Shown here: positions 23,151-36,000 of the stretch, one piece after another
Layout of the letters: every line of letters begins with the position of its first letter
How positions within the stretch are numbered: position 1 is the stretch's first letter
Assembly: GCA_903813345.2 (NCBI GenBank)
Contig: CAIIXF020000009.1
Span: 8,552,030-8,616,029 of the forward strand
Reading direction: 5' to 3'
Length of the DNA: 64,000 bases
DNA from: Owenia fusiformis
Taxonomy: Eukaryota > Annelida > Polychaeta > Sabellida > Oweniidae
Notes under the pieces: model-generated
What the model was told of the DNA's origin: nothing
Seen by the model: only the letters and a program-made list of their open reading frames with translations
The model's database searches: none
Translations under genes and position numbers: made by a program

Positions 23151-26100
23151 TCATTTCATTTAATGTTAAAATTAGTAACATACAAAATACAAAAAATACA
23201 ACAAATCTTGAATATACGCCATTTTGTAAAGGTTGTTGAACTTGAACTCTGCTACATAAAATTCAACGTTAAAGGGATCCAACACCTTACAAAACTTCTT
23301 AACGGAGAGGAATAAGGGAAAATGCTTGCCGGATTCTGAATCTGTGTATTTTTTAATGGTTTTTCACCGTCTTAGAATTTCAATTTTTTTCCTTTGAAAA
23401 GATGAGATTTGCATTGTTTTCCAATTAGAAAAATGAGTAAACATGAATAGCTCGAAATCTAACGGTGAGATTTTGTTTTAAAAAATCATGGATATCAAGG
23501 CTAAATATAGCTATACAGTAAACATAAAAAAGCGATGCTTTGACTCTTCATATTCACACAAAAAATTAATTAGTAAATGAGGTTTGATATTTGTGAGAAT
23601 AAGTTATACGAGGTGCAATGCTCTACAAACACCAGACTACAGGGTGGATTAGGATCAATGACACACATAAAAATTAATTTAAAAATATTTCATGATAATT
23701 ATCTCAAACAAAAGCAGTTAGCGAAGGATACGTTTCATTACACTCAATAATAGTTATCACTTTTGACTATATATACATATCTCATGGGAATGTATTTCCA
23801 TCTGCTCAAGATATCAAATTTTAGCTTCGAAAATCACAATCGTTGGATAATACATTTGTCTCAGAATGATAGGCCACCCTGTAGCAATGTAGCTTTCACT
23901 TGAAGTGTACCCTTGAGAATAATGAACTTACTTTCAAATTGGTCTTGCTTTTGTGGTGTATGTGGCTTTTTAGCAAATCTGCCACGCTCATTTCTATCCA
24001 GAACCATCTTGTTCAAATGTATCACTACTGTATATGCGCATGTATAGACAGATGACATAGATATACATATAAATTATATATTGCACCTGTATTTACTTAC
24101 ATGGGAATATTCCCTTTGGAAAAATGCAAATGCATGAACATATATTTTCATCTTATATATGACTTCAAGCTAACATATTATTTCATATTTATATTTTCAT
24201 AGTTAGTTTAACATGAATAATAGATCCATGAGAACAATATTCTTTGTTTTTTTAAATTGATGGGTTTACTGTGAATTCAATAAATTACAATTTGCAAGGG
24301 GTAAGTATACTGTATGAGCTAGCTAGTGGCGTTGTGTTTTATGTTAGGCCAGGGTAATTAAATTAGTTGTTTCTCTTTCTTCTAATTTTCAAAATTGATA
24401 CGGGAATGACGGGTTTATATTACCTTTTTTGTCTATCTAAAATTCTGATGAGGGACGGGATGATTTTTTTCTTTAAAATAACTGTAAAAACAAATAACTA
24501 ATTTTGAAGGAAATAAACTGAGTTTATGTTGAATTTATATGTTGAATTGAGCCTACTTTACTGGTACATTTGATCATATATCAGTACCACGATATTGTCA
24601 ATTATCCTGAAAGTGTTTCACACGCCATGGATGCGCGCGAGGTACGGTGTTTTTTCTCAGAAATGGCAGAAAAAAGGTGGAGGGGGGATTGGGCCACACG
24701 CGGGCAAGAATGAGAAACAACTAATTTAATTACCCTAACCTTAGTTCATCCAGTAGTGTTTTTATATGCAGCTTAATAGCATAAAATATGTTGAATGAAG
24801 CATATGGTGTGGATTAGTCGTGTGACACACAAACTGACCAATACATGAGGGTATTAGCTACTTTTCACATAAACCAAAGGAGGACAGTGCTTTTATTTCA
24901 ACTGGGAGCTTACCTCCACACGACTGATCATGTGACCATGGTGGTGGTCCCCTTTAAGGTACAGATTAACAGAACGAGAAGCTTTGGCCTAGCAGCAATG
25001 GGGCAATCCCACTTGCCCCATCGAGTCCCATTGACTCCATAACTCCATTCATAACACTACAGGGCAGGGGGAGGGCGTTTCATGGCGTTTCGAAAGTTGA
25101 AGAGGTACAATACAAGGTAAGGTACCATATTGTAGGTGATTCGAAATTCTCGAGGAGGGTTATCAAAATCTCAAGAAAGCAGGTCAAAGTAAGATAGGGG
25201 TGAGCTTTTTCGCGTATTTTTTACTTTTTTCAGTCAAAACAACATATTATTATTTTAAGCCAGAAAGGGGTACTAAATGTGATAGATGTAGTACCTACCT
25301 TTTTAGGTTAAAAAACCGTGGGTAAATACCTTTCTTAGATTTAGAGATAGGTAATTTGGTCGAACATTTGACGAAATGATATATCGAAAAAATGGGGGGA
25401 TGGGAAACAAGTCGCAGCCCAAGACCTAAGATACTGAATAGATAATATTTAAAAGAATAATCTCATAGGACATACCACCTGGCTATAATATAGTGTAGAA
25501 ATTTTGGATATTGGTTGAGTATTATATTAGCTAGCTGAGAACATTTGTTTTTAGTGCATCTCGGCTAGCGAGAACGTAATCTCGCGTGTTGAAAATAAGT
25601 GTATTTGAGCCAAAAGTTGCAGCATTGACATGTTTTTATGGTTTATTTTGCTTCTAATTATAGATGCCATATGTTTCTACTGGTACACAATCAAAATATT
25701 ACATTGAATCACATGTTTGGCTCTATATTTACTGATTTTGACAGAATTTTTTCTCAAAAACTAGAACAATTTACTCTTACCCGCTTGTTTGTTACATACT
25801 TCAAATAATTGTGTAATATTTTGATGCATATATATTCTCAAGTTTGTAAATTGTATAAATATCAAGATGGGAAAATGACAAAAAATAGCCACGAAACGGA
25901 CAAATCTTAGGGTAGGGGAGACAAAAAAATCATTTCTACAAAACAAGGTATGGTTATCAGGCATATGACAAACATGATCAGGACCAGCTCCCAGAAGAAA
26001 ATCCATGGATATGATCACCAGTTTTTTGAAAAAACAACTTTACTCAAATTATTTGGATCGAAACGCGAGTCGCGGACCACGTCATAATATTGAAAAATTC

Positions 26101-26480
26101 GTATCTCAGAAAAGTGGTGGTATTTCGAATAAGGACAAACCTATCGTGAGATTGTAGGAACTTAATTAAAGAATCTAAACCGCGATTGATTTAATTATGC
26201 TGGGAACAGAACGCTCCGCGCGATGATATATCAAAATTGGAGTTCAATTCATGGAAGTGGCTCATCCTTTGTGGGACTATTTTGCCTTTATGTTGAATAC
26301 AGTATATAAACATTTTTCTAATGTGTTTCTTCCGTGTGGATATTTACTGGATTTTCGGACTGTTGTGGAGGGGAATGTGTTTTTTATTCGAGAGCATTGT
26401 TTGTGTTACTTTTGTTTCCTTGTGTCCCGCTGTATTCTTAAACAATGACACAAATGACACGACGGAAGTTTTTTAGGAAG
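23150..26480. other. Intergenic, nothing recognised
   Basis: AT-rich, with only short open frames (up to 85 codons) lacking known motifs and no repeat structure I can support. Confidence 0.45.
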
Positions 26481-26490
26481 TCGTTGGCGA

Positions 26491-26608
26491 CTAGCCTTGC
26501 CCAAGTCGGTATTTTTTAACTTATCTGATCTTGTATTATTACCGGCGGTCATAATAGAAATCAAGATAAGTAAAAGAGACCGACTTGGGCACATGTGGGC
26601 AAGGCTAG
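26491..26608. mobile_element. 118-bp palindromic MITE with target duplication
   Basis: The ends CTAGCCTTGCCC and GGGCAAGGCTAG are inverted, and the element is flanked on both sides by TTGGCGA (26484-26490 and 26609-26615). Its interior matches the two ends of the longer element at 28270-28836, so it is an internally deleted relative. Confidence 0.85.
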
Positions 26609-26615
26609 TTGGCGA

Positions 26616-27439
26616 CTAGTTCAGTCAATTTTGCGTCTGTATTTATATGTGATTAAGATTTCACATAAACGTTTAAGGAGTTAAATAAATTGACCGTTTT
26701 GTTGACCTTAGACCAACAAAACATTAAATACCATACTGGCTCATGTTCTAAGCCACATAGACAGCAAATAATAATAATTTTCACCTTATTCAGATTGAGC
26801 CTGCAAAAACACTTGGTGTGGGTAATAAAAGCGGTGGTGGTTTTTTTAAATTTGAATTGATATTTCTTAAGCTTAGCCGTATTGGATTTCCACTTATATT
26901 TGTGTATGAAACGCGTGTAATTCAATCTATAGAGACGAAATGGGAATTCAATCTCTCTCCACAGTTCCGTATTGTCCAAGTCTTCTCATATAGTATTGGT
27001 GATAAACCTACCTAATCGAGTCGACGCGTACGACAAATAAGTTTGCATCTTGAAAGTCATATTGTCTGGGTGTGAGTTTATATCACTGGCAAAACCTCTT
27101 CAAGATAGGAATCATCCCTCACAAATGACGAGGATGATGCTAATTTGAATACTTTATACGGAAAAGTAAATCAGTATTACATCAGCATGAAATGATAAGT
27201 TCAAAGTGTGTCTGATTCCAGCCAATCAGAACAGAGTATTCACATAATGAACAGTGTGTGAAATATCAATAACACATGCAAGGTCACTAGTTAAACAGTT
27301 GTCATGGTGAGGAATGGACTTTTCACATTGTATTTGATTACTTGTCAAGTTTACCCTTGCAAAAAATCATTAAAAATGTGTTCTTTTAGTGATTTCGTTC
27401 CTTTTGGAAGCTTTTGTAGAATAATTGTAATGTGTGAAA
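26616..27439. other. Intergenic, nothing recognised
   Basis: The overlapping open frames at 26653-27015 on both strands match no family. CCAATCAGAACAGAGTAT near 27222-27240 recurs with small changes near 31220-31240. Confidence 0.4.
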
Positions 27440-28269
27440 AGAATTTAAGCCCAAGACTCAATGCATTGTAGCTGCTTCATTCCACTCAGGCGTTGTTTCA
27501 CTGTGGCTAGTCGATCTATGTGGATGCAGTCAGGCACATGTAATGTTTCGTGATTACCCGCCTCTGTACTTTTCAATGGAAGAATTTTGCACTTCTGTTT
27601 AAATAATCTATATTTACTCATCCGTGTATATCATACTTCATTGATTTACAAAACCAAAGCTACGCTATAAACACACATTCTCTGATAATTTTACGGAGAA
27701 TAGATAACTCAAACGAGTTCACTCGACCAGTTTTATCATCTCGCTCATAGCTGTGAGAAGGTATGTATAATTTGCCATAGGTTTACCTTGTAATGGGGAA
27801 TAAAAAAAATTCAAGTAATATAATTATTTCACATACACAAATATGTCTGTGTGAAGTAAAATACAAATACAATGCGTTCTATAATATTTTTGGAGTTATG
27901 GTATGAAATATCAGCTTTAAAAAAGCAATTTAATTATGATGTATCATGTGGATTAGTAGACGTTCTGATTGGATTCATTGAACAGACTGGCTAGGGTTCA
28001 ATTGAATCATTTTGAATGTGTGTATTTTTAATATTTTAATCCACAGTGTCCGGAAACAATAATAATGCTATATTGGTAATTGGAAAAATTCCACTTACCA
28101 CGATTTCAAAAAATTGTAAATAGATAATACTATTCTTGAATGATGGTCATTTGTTTCAAGGAATCTGGAGGCTCGTTCAGCTGAGCTGACAAAATCATCA
28201 AGATTTACGGATGGTCCATCTGTTGGCTGCTCATTGTCACCTTCAAGGAATGTTAATGGCTCTGAAACT

Positions 28270-28836
28270 GGTAGCCTTGCCCAAGTCGGTATTTATTTAC
28301 TTATCTGATCTTGAATTATTACCACCTTGTACAATCCAATGTATCATCGCTGATATTATGCTAAGTTATTCAGCGGTTCCGAGATTCCCATAATACCTAG
28401 GCTACCTAAGGGTATCGCAAAACCATATTGATTGACAATATGGACATGGACACAACGTGTGACTTCAGGCTGATTGACCAATCAAAACGTTATCAGGTTG
28501 ACCTGCATATAAAAAGCAAACTACCCGTCTAGGACTTGAAATTCAATGATCTGATCGAGTGTTTCTTGAGAGTTACAATATATTATGTTATTAAATGTAC
28601 ATTGGAATGTAAGCAGTCATTAATACTCGTCTAAATGAAATCATGCAATTCAATGTTGATTCAAAATCAAAACTGAATTCGCGATGGAAATGCACGAAGA
28701 CCTAGTCCGGCAATGTAGGGCCGTTGTTGATTTGTCAAATTTTACTGACAAAAACATTGGGTCGGTAAAGCACATGGCTTTCTCTTGTCATAATAGAAAT
28801 CAAGATAAGTAAAATAGACCTACTTTGGCAAGGCTA
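28270..28836. mobile_element. 567-bp relative of the 118-bp MITE
   Basis: Begins with TAGCCTTGCCCAAGTCGGT, ends with its diverged inverse GGCAAGGCTA, and is flanked by TGAAACT on both sides (28263-28269 and 28837-28843). Its outer parts match 26491-26608 and the middle of about 450 bp is unique to this copy. No transposase frame is visible. Confidence 0.75.
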
Positions 28837-28992
28837 TGAAACTTGATTTGTGGGTATTCCAGTGGGTCGATGGGTCTTTTGCTCTGAATTCACTTCATTA
28901 GCGTACCTAATTTCAACATTTTCATTGTCATCATTACATGTTATGGACCCATTTTTCAAATTAACAGTATCAGCGATAAAACCATAGTTTTT

Positions 28993-29983
28993 GGCTCACA
29001 CAGTGAGACTATGGGATCGACCAGGCGTCCGTCCGTCTGTCAACATTGGCTGCACAAATTAAAACTGCTATTCGGATTGAGTCATTTCCACATTCATTTT
29101 ATGCATATCCATAATGTCTATTTGACCTATCAACGCCATTTCCCAAGTTCGCCCGGTTTCCGAGATATTGCTGATTTTTAGATTTCGAGAAAAATTGATC
29201 TGATGATAGCCTTATAGAAAGTCAAGAGAAGTGAAGAAAAGATTGAAAAAATACCAGTCCAGTCCATTTCCAGGTCCAAGTCCAGGTCCAAGTCAAGGTC
29301 CAGTTCAGGTCCAAGTCCAGATCTGGGTGTAATCAGGTTTAAACCAGGTCAAAGGTCAAGAACTAGGTCAAATCCAGTACTTTGTCATTTTTTTCAATTT
29401 TCTCAGTCGTCCTTGAATATTTTTGCTCCGTTTTTTTAATCATGTTCCTTGGAAAAAAGCTAATCCCTACAGGCAAGTTGTTTTTGATCACTCTTACCGT
29501 TTTTGGCATCCGAAAAGTAGGTCACAATAAAAAGTTCTTGGAATTCAATGTATAAGTTATGAAATATGTGTAAAATTGTCCAAGGAATCCGAATCTGCAA
29601 ACCAGATTTTGATCCGACTTCCGGTTCGGAAGTTATGTCATTTTGAAATCTCAAAAATCGCTATTTTGGTATCCCATGTTAAGTCAATGGGGCTTGAGAA
29701 AATTATCAATTGTAACAACACAACACTAGATACAGCTTGGATGCAGCCAACTTAATAAGAATCTACAATAGAAGCCGTCCTCAAAATCTACTTTCCTTCA
29801 AAATTTGAACACTAAAAGGCCTAGGTCAAAATCTAGGTCAAATTCATAGTTTTTCTTTTGACTACAACAAATCATATCTGAACCAACAACAAAGGACTCA
29901 TCTGTAATTGATCTCATATTTACCAATACTTTTGTTTGTAAATCAGGATATACATTCCTCTGTAGGTTCTACACTGTGTGAGC
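28993..29983. mobile_element. 1-kb inverted-ended interspersed repeat
   Basis: Starts with GGCTCACACAGTG and ends with CACTGTGTGAGC. The interior has a GTCCGTCCGTC motif, a short AGGTCC-rich simple repeat (29255-29330) and AGGTCAAAGGTCA at 29346-29358. No coding capacity recognised. Confidence 0.6.
29255..29330. repeat. Simple repeat of CCAGGTCCAAGT type
   Basis: About eight short, irregular tandem copies of a 6-12 base motif around AGGTCC, inside the 1-kb interspersed element. Confidence 0.8.
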
Positions 29984-30599
29984 ACAGGACCGTGGGTCCT
30001 GTATTTCATCTGTAATGGCATTTTCCAGTTGATGCGTTTATATATAGTATTTTCAATTTTTCATGAGGGTGCCTTTAGACTACTTGTAATGGGGTGGCTA
30101 ATTACTTTACTGAATGAGGAATGTTTATCCAAACAATGGATACAAAGAAAATCTGGCCAGTTGTCCATCAGTAAATAAATCATCATGATAAAAGTATAAT
30201 TTATTAAAGCATCCATTTGTTACCGTTCTGAATCCAAATGATACATAGGTGCATCCATTTTATACATATATGTTGACGTTTACGAAATGTTTTTCAAATA
30301 TCTTCCCTATAACAGGAATATGGTAGCTGAAACTTTCACACATTGTCATACTATGTATATTGAATATGTGTGCAAGATTTCAAGTCACAATGTTAAGTAG
30401 AAACTCTGAGATCACTTACCTAGATTTGCTGTCATATTTTTGCAATGATCCCATTCCCTATAATGTACGCGAGTACCCACAAAACATTACATATAAATGA
30501 CTGCATCCACATAGATCGACTAGCCACAGTGTTGTTTGGAAACAACACCGTCATGGTATGTTTCGGCAAACAATGCACTGAGTCCAGGGCTTAAATCCT

Positions 30600-33043
30600 T
30601 AAATATATCACTCACTTGCTGTAATTATATTACATACTAGAAGTATTTGATAATCAAACCATTACTTAAATTATGGTTACTATTATGGTCAATATTAAAG
30701 TGTCTGTGCGATGCTTATGGGGTCAAAATTCAGTTTATACATATTTTAAATGAAGTAAACACCACTTACAAGTCAAACCATGTACCGTTCTTGTAAATCT
30801 TTCTATAAATGTGAAATTTGATGTTCAAAATCGGGAACCCAATGTCAAGTGCCAATCATGACATCACGATCAGAACAGGTTTTGAACATGTTGCTGGAGT
30901 TTATGATCTCCGAATGTGCTTATAAAGTGTCAGTGTAATTAATTGCCACTGCATTCAAGACAGTGCGGAAATGATTCAACTTTGACTACTTTGGAGCCAC
31001 GATTGTTCCTCCGATGATCGAAAAATATAATACCTCAATTAGAGCTCCCGACCCTGTGGTGCGTTTTCACAAAAATAGTCATGCAGAATTACGTTCTGGC
31101 CAGTCAGAATACAGTATAGAAACTATACACGTTGAGTTGATCCTGTTACATAACTCAATGCTGTTTAAAATCTTACAACCAAAAGGCATTGAACCATGAG
31201 GTGATTTGAGAAGCGTTAATCCTTTCTGGCCAATCAGAACACAGTATAACATGAACACTTTTGTATTTACGTTCGAGTTGCATAACGCATTGCCGATTAA
31301 AATCCATAACCGGTTCTGATCGTGACGTCATGTTTTTTTCTGGGAAATCTTATGTTGGCACTGAAAGACAATCAGATGAAGATGTGAGTCTGTTGGTATA
31401 CTGTTTCTACCAACCAATACCCATTGAATCTATTTGTGTAAAGAAAAATAAATGGAAATTACCGAATTGGCACTTTAAGTTACATGAAAAATGATAATCA
31501 CCCCCTTTAATATGTTTACGTTTTTTACTACCATCACGTTTTTTATATTTTGCGTAAACCAGACAGTAATTTTTTATTATATCACTTCAAACAATTTATC
31601 TTACAATTCATGTCCTTATTTCTATCAATTCCAGGAAAATGGCGACTGTGTTTGAAAAGTTATATTTCTATTGAAATCCAATATAAAAATTTAAATCCCA
31701 CTTGGGTAGCAACACAATAGAATTTGCTGTGGTTTATTTTTAAGAATGTATGGTTTTATCAAAAGGAAAGTGCATTATTTTTCTATTGTTTTTAAAGAAT
31801 GTACACTTGGCAAGCTATCAAAAACAAGTGAGACATAAATGACCATTGACAGTTTTTGATAGTTTTCATTCCCTAAAAACAATATACAAAAATACATGTA
31901 CCCTTCTCTTGTTACTGTGCATTCTTTAGAATAAAACAATTTATCAATTTTTGTTGCTATCTACATCATTGATCTTATCTTACTTACAAATATTCTGCTG
32001 TATTCAAATTCAATGTTCTGGACTGGACAGTCACCTGTAGTGCACTGAAGCTAGACTAATTATAGCCCACTCAGTCACTTACATCAACTCACACTCATGA
32101 GGTCAATGCAACCAACTCTTTTTGTTGTTACAATTAATTGGCTATATTACAACAAATTTTAACCAATAAGAGTCAGGGTCATTGTGAGCTTGGTTGAAGT
32201 TTGCAAAATTCACAGTTTGAATAGTCAATACAAAAGAAATCACATTTTTCCGGATTAAAGACCTTTTAACTGTAATATAATAGACCATTTACCTGTAATA
32301 AGAATGTGTATGATTTAAGTAAGATAAAGCATTCGAATTCGATTCTCATGCTTTATCCAGTCCAGAATTTTGAATTAATGGATAATTTCATGCAAAAAAC
32401 TTCACCACCTCTCATTGGCAATTAGAAACAATTGACATACAATATATAAATTGATAGAGTTAAAATATTTTTTTATAATCTAGTGTCAACTCTGATGTGG
32501 TCTGTTCGAGGTGTTTTTTGGTCTCAAATGAAAGATCTGGTACTTATCAATCCATTGGAAATACTTTGAAGATCAAAAGTAAAACTTCATTTTGCCGATA
32601 ATACGCATTTAGTTCCTTTAATGTTAATAGTGTAAAATCAAAACAAACGAGGAATAAAGAAAAGATTGCAACGAAGAAAATAGTTAAACTTTTCTTTTAC
32701 GTGCGCCACTCAGATGATATGTTTGCTATTCGGATAGAACTCGATCCACCGATACCGGTATGCTTGACAATCAAACTGGTAAGCGCATTTATCCGCACCT
32801 AGTCTTTTAACTGCCCTAGTTTGATCGCGTGATCGCAGTAACTGAATTTAGGGGAGGGACTCCAAGACGATTGTTGATTGTCGATATCCAAGTGGGTCAC
32901 TCATAAGCATCATTGATTTGGTTAGTACTCTTTGTAAAGATCATATCCAATCATAACTTAAGTGCACTGTAGCCAAGGACTGAAACTAGTTGAGGATAGA
33001 GGGAATGGATCTTAAAACAAGAGCTTCGACAAGTACTTATAAC
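30600..33043. other. Intergenic upstream of nicotinamidase copy 2
   Basis: No exon recognised. Variants of TCTGGCCAATCAGAACACAG occur near 31098 and 31226. The immediate 5' flank of the start codon (32940-33043) has no TATA box matching that of copy 1. Confidence 0.4.
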
Positions 33044-33046
33044 ATG
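33044..33046 (+). CDS. Nicotinamidase copy 2, exon 1 (start codon only)
   Basis: ATG followed directly by donor GTGAGT, then a 2235-base intron to acceptor TTTTTCAAG at 35281. Exon 2 then reads GTG CAT GTC in frame and has no ATG of its own near its start. Confidence 0.7.
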
Positions 33047-36000
33047 GTGAGTATACAATCTTTGCCTTTCTATGCAGCATCATGATAAAAATGAGTGCTC
33101 ATATACATATTTATGTTAGAATATTAGATAAGCTTAAAGGCACACTATACTTAATTTGGAAGAAAAAAGAAAAAAATAATCATTGAAACATGTTACTCAC
33201 ACACTTGCTCAAATATGACACAAAGTTTGATTTGCTTTAATATTGGACCAAAACAAAAATAACTTGCATAGAAAAAAGTGTTTAAGTTCAGAGATCATGA
33301 GACATGCATGCACATGTTAAACAATGTGCATGTTTTAAATTACTATTGATTTAAAAGATGGCGACACTTCTATTAAAATGAATGTATCGTGTAATTACCA
33401 AACAACTTTACCATCTTTGTTTGACATTGATGAAAACTTGATATATAAAGCTTGACAGATCGAAAATATTTGATAATTTATTGTTAGCTTTAATATGGTC
33501 CATTTGAGGTGTTCTTGATGTTAAATGAAAGATAAGGCTCTTAACAATACATTGGACATACTAGACATTTAAATGTAAGTCTTTATTTTGCCCAAAAATG
33601 TTGAAAATTCCCAAAGTGGGCCTTTAACCTTTTACATGAATCTGGAATATAATATACAGAAAAACCTATGTACAGTGAACACCTAAAGAGCCACTAAAAA
33701 TATGTTCACTGCAGGTAGGTGCTCACTACAGAGAGGAGTACTTTCTGTGACGGGGTGTTCACTAGACACAGGTTTTCACAAGAGGGGGGGGTGTTCACTA
33801 AGGCAAGTTTTACTATAATGCAAAACTGCATCAACATTGAAGTTAACGGGAAATGACAAAACAAAAAAGTGACAAAACCATGCTGGATTTTGAAAATCTT
33901 TTGAACCAAGATGACAGAGTTCTGTTTGGACCTCCAGTCAGTTTAACTAGTTCCACATATCATTTACATGACCGAGAACACAATGGAAATGACCATAAAC
34001 ATGATGAAATAACCTTTTCAGGCCTCTGAAAATGTGACTGAAAAATAGCTATTAATAGCTATAGTCATTTAAATGTGGAACTAGTTAAACTGACTGGAGG
34101 TCAAAACAGAACTCTGTTATCTTGGTTCAAACAAAATCCAGCATGGTTTTGTCACTTTTTGTTTTGTCATTCCCCGTTAACTACATCATGGCACCTTAGG
34201 TGGTTCAAGGGAATAAACCTAAACGTTTTGTAATGGTAAGTGAGTTCATTATCTTACTCGTGTTGTATCAACGTTTTGGTGCCTTGGATTCTATTCTTTG
34301 AGACGAAAATGCTAATTTATGAAGTCTCCAAGTTTTTGAAAAGTTTTCACAGTACATTTGCAGAGCTTGGGAAATGTACAGAAGCTAAAGTTATGAATTT
34401 TCAGGATAAATGATTAATAAATCAACGTCAGATCATTTTTTTGTGGGTATGCAGCTCAGATAAATCCGTAGATGGAAACCTTCAGTTTCATTACTTTTTT
34501 CGAAAGTGTCCTTCATTTTTGTCAAGTTTTCTCATATTTAATGTGAAAGTTATGGTCACAATTACAATAATACTAACATATTCTATTATTGTATCTGTTA
34601 TTCTAGTAGGAGTATAATTTGAAAGGACCTCCTACCCTTTTACACCTGGCCTGTACTAAGGGTATTAGTGCTAGTTACCGAAAAGTTTCTTGGGAGGTTC
34701 CAGGGATTAATTAATAATATATCGTCATTCAACTTGGATTATGTTTGGTCTAAAAGAGGAGTTCAATCGGCCGACCACCGTCTTTGTTGATAAATTTTAT
34801 TCTTAGACGTCTTGTTAATATGTTGGCTGAGTTTCTTTCAACCTGTCTTGATTGCGTTAAAAGTAATTTTCGAGAGTGCCTTCGTGACATCTCCTGGAGA
34901 CTTTCCCATACCTTTTACTCACTGGAGTTTACATCAGAACTATTAGTTTGGTGGTCATCAGGCGGTATCAGTTAAGGAGAACGTTTTGCAAATTATGTTT
35001 ATTTCTCATCACATCACATGATTAAATGAGACGCTTGAGACACATTTTATTCAAGTAAAAGAATACAATTCATAATTCATGGCTAGATAGCAACCTTACG
35101 TTTCATTTGGTATGCAAAGTATGATTTTGTATCAAGCAAGCATTTTGAAAAAGTGGTGTTTTTTGGCCCACTCTGTATTACATCTGATCTGGCCGTTCAG
35201 CTCATGTATGCTTTGAAAACTCTGATGTAATGTTATGTGAGATAACGCCTTTCCTAACAACTGGTTTATCTATTTTTCAAGGTGCATGTCAAATTACTCC
35301 AAGTTTTGTTCATCTTATCTGTATCGACGTTCCCGTCGACTGCTACAAAAACAGCCCTATTGAATGTCGACATCCAGAATTGTTTTGTGACTAATGGAAC
35401 CTTGCCCGTACCAGATGGGGAGACGATCGTCCCCATCATTAACATCATCCTTCAAGGACAACAAGACAAGTTTGATGTAATTTTCAACACGCAGGACTGG
35501 CACCCATATGATCATATATCGTTCGCTTCGCAACATCTGGGTCACGATGTATATGACGTCATCGATCTGAAGTACAACCCACACGGTAATATAGCGCAAA
35601 GAACTGTTGTATTCTCTAACTTGCTAAACAGTCAATATGTTTTTGTATGTACTAGCCTGACATATCCATAAACCAAGGGCGTTACAATACCCGGGAATTT
35701 ATCGGTTCGTGCAGTACTTGTTTGTGATAGCGCCCTCTGTAGGTCACTGTGCTTATAGCCTACAGTAATACGGGGTAGGATATCGGGAATTCGGTCAGTT
35801 TCTATCCGTCGATTACGCTATGAATTGAAGCAAGTGTTACCACTTTATCCACTTAAACAATTTAATAATTGATTAAATCTTTGAACAAAATCGATAAACA
35901 CGTTATACACTTCCTATCTCCTTAGCAATTAGCATGTATTTATGGATTGTGTTTTCGAACAAGGCTCGACCCAGACCAATAGGGAAATCCTTATGCTAAT

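Larger units (their letters stand above)
27440..30600. mobile_element. 3.2-kb block with long inverted ends, candidate composite transposon
   Basis: The left end (about 27440-27548) and right end (about 30482-30600) are inverted copies sharing GTGGCTAGTCGATCTATGTG and GGATGCAGTCA. Between them lie a 567-bp element (28270-28836) and a 1-kb inverted-ended element (28993-29983). I see no transposase reading frame, so the block is either non-autonomous or two solo copies in opposite orientation. Confidence 0.55.
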
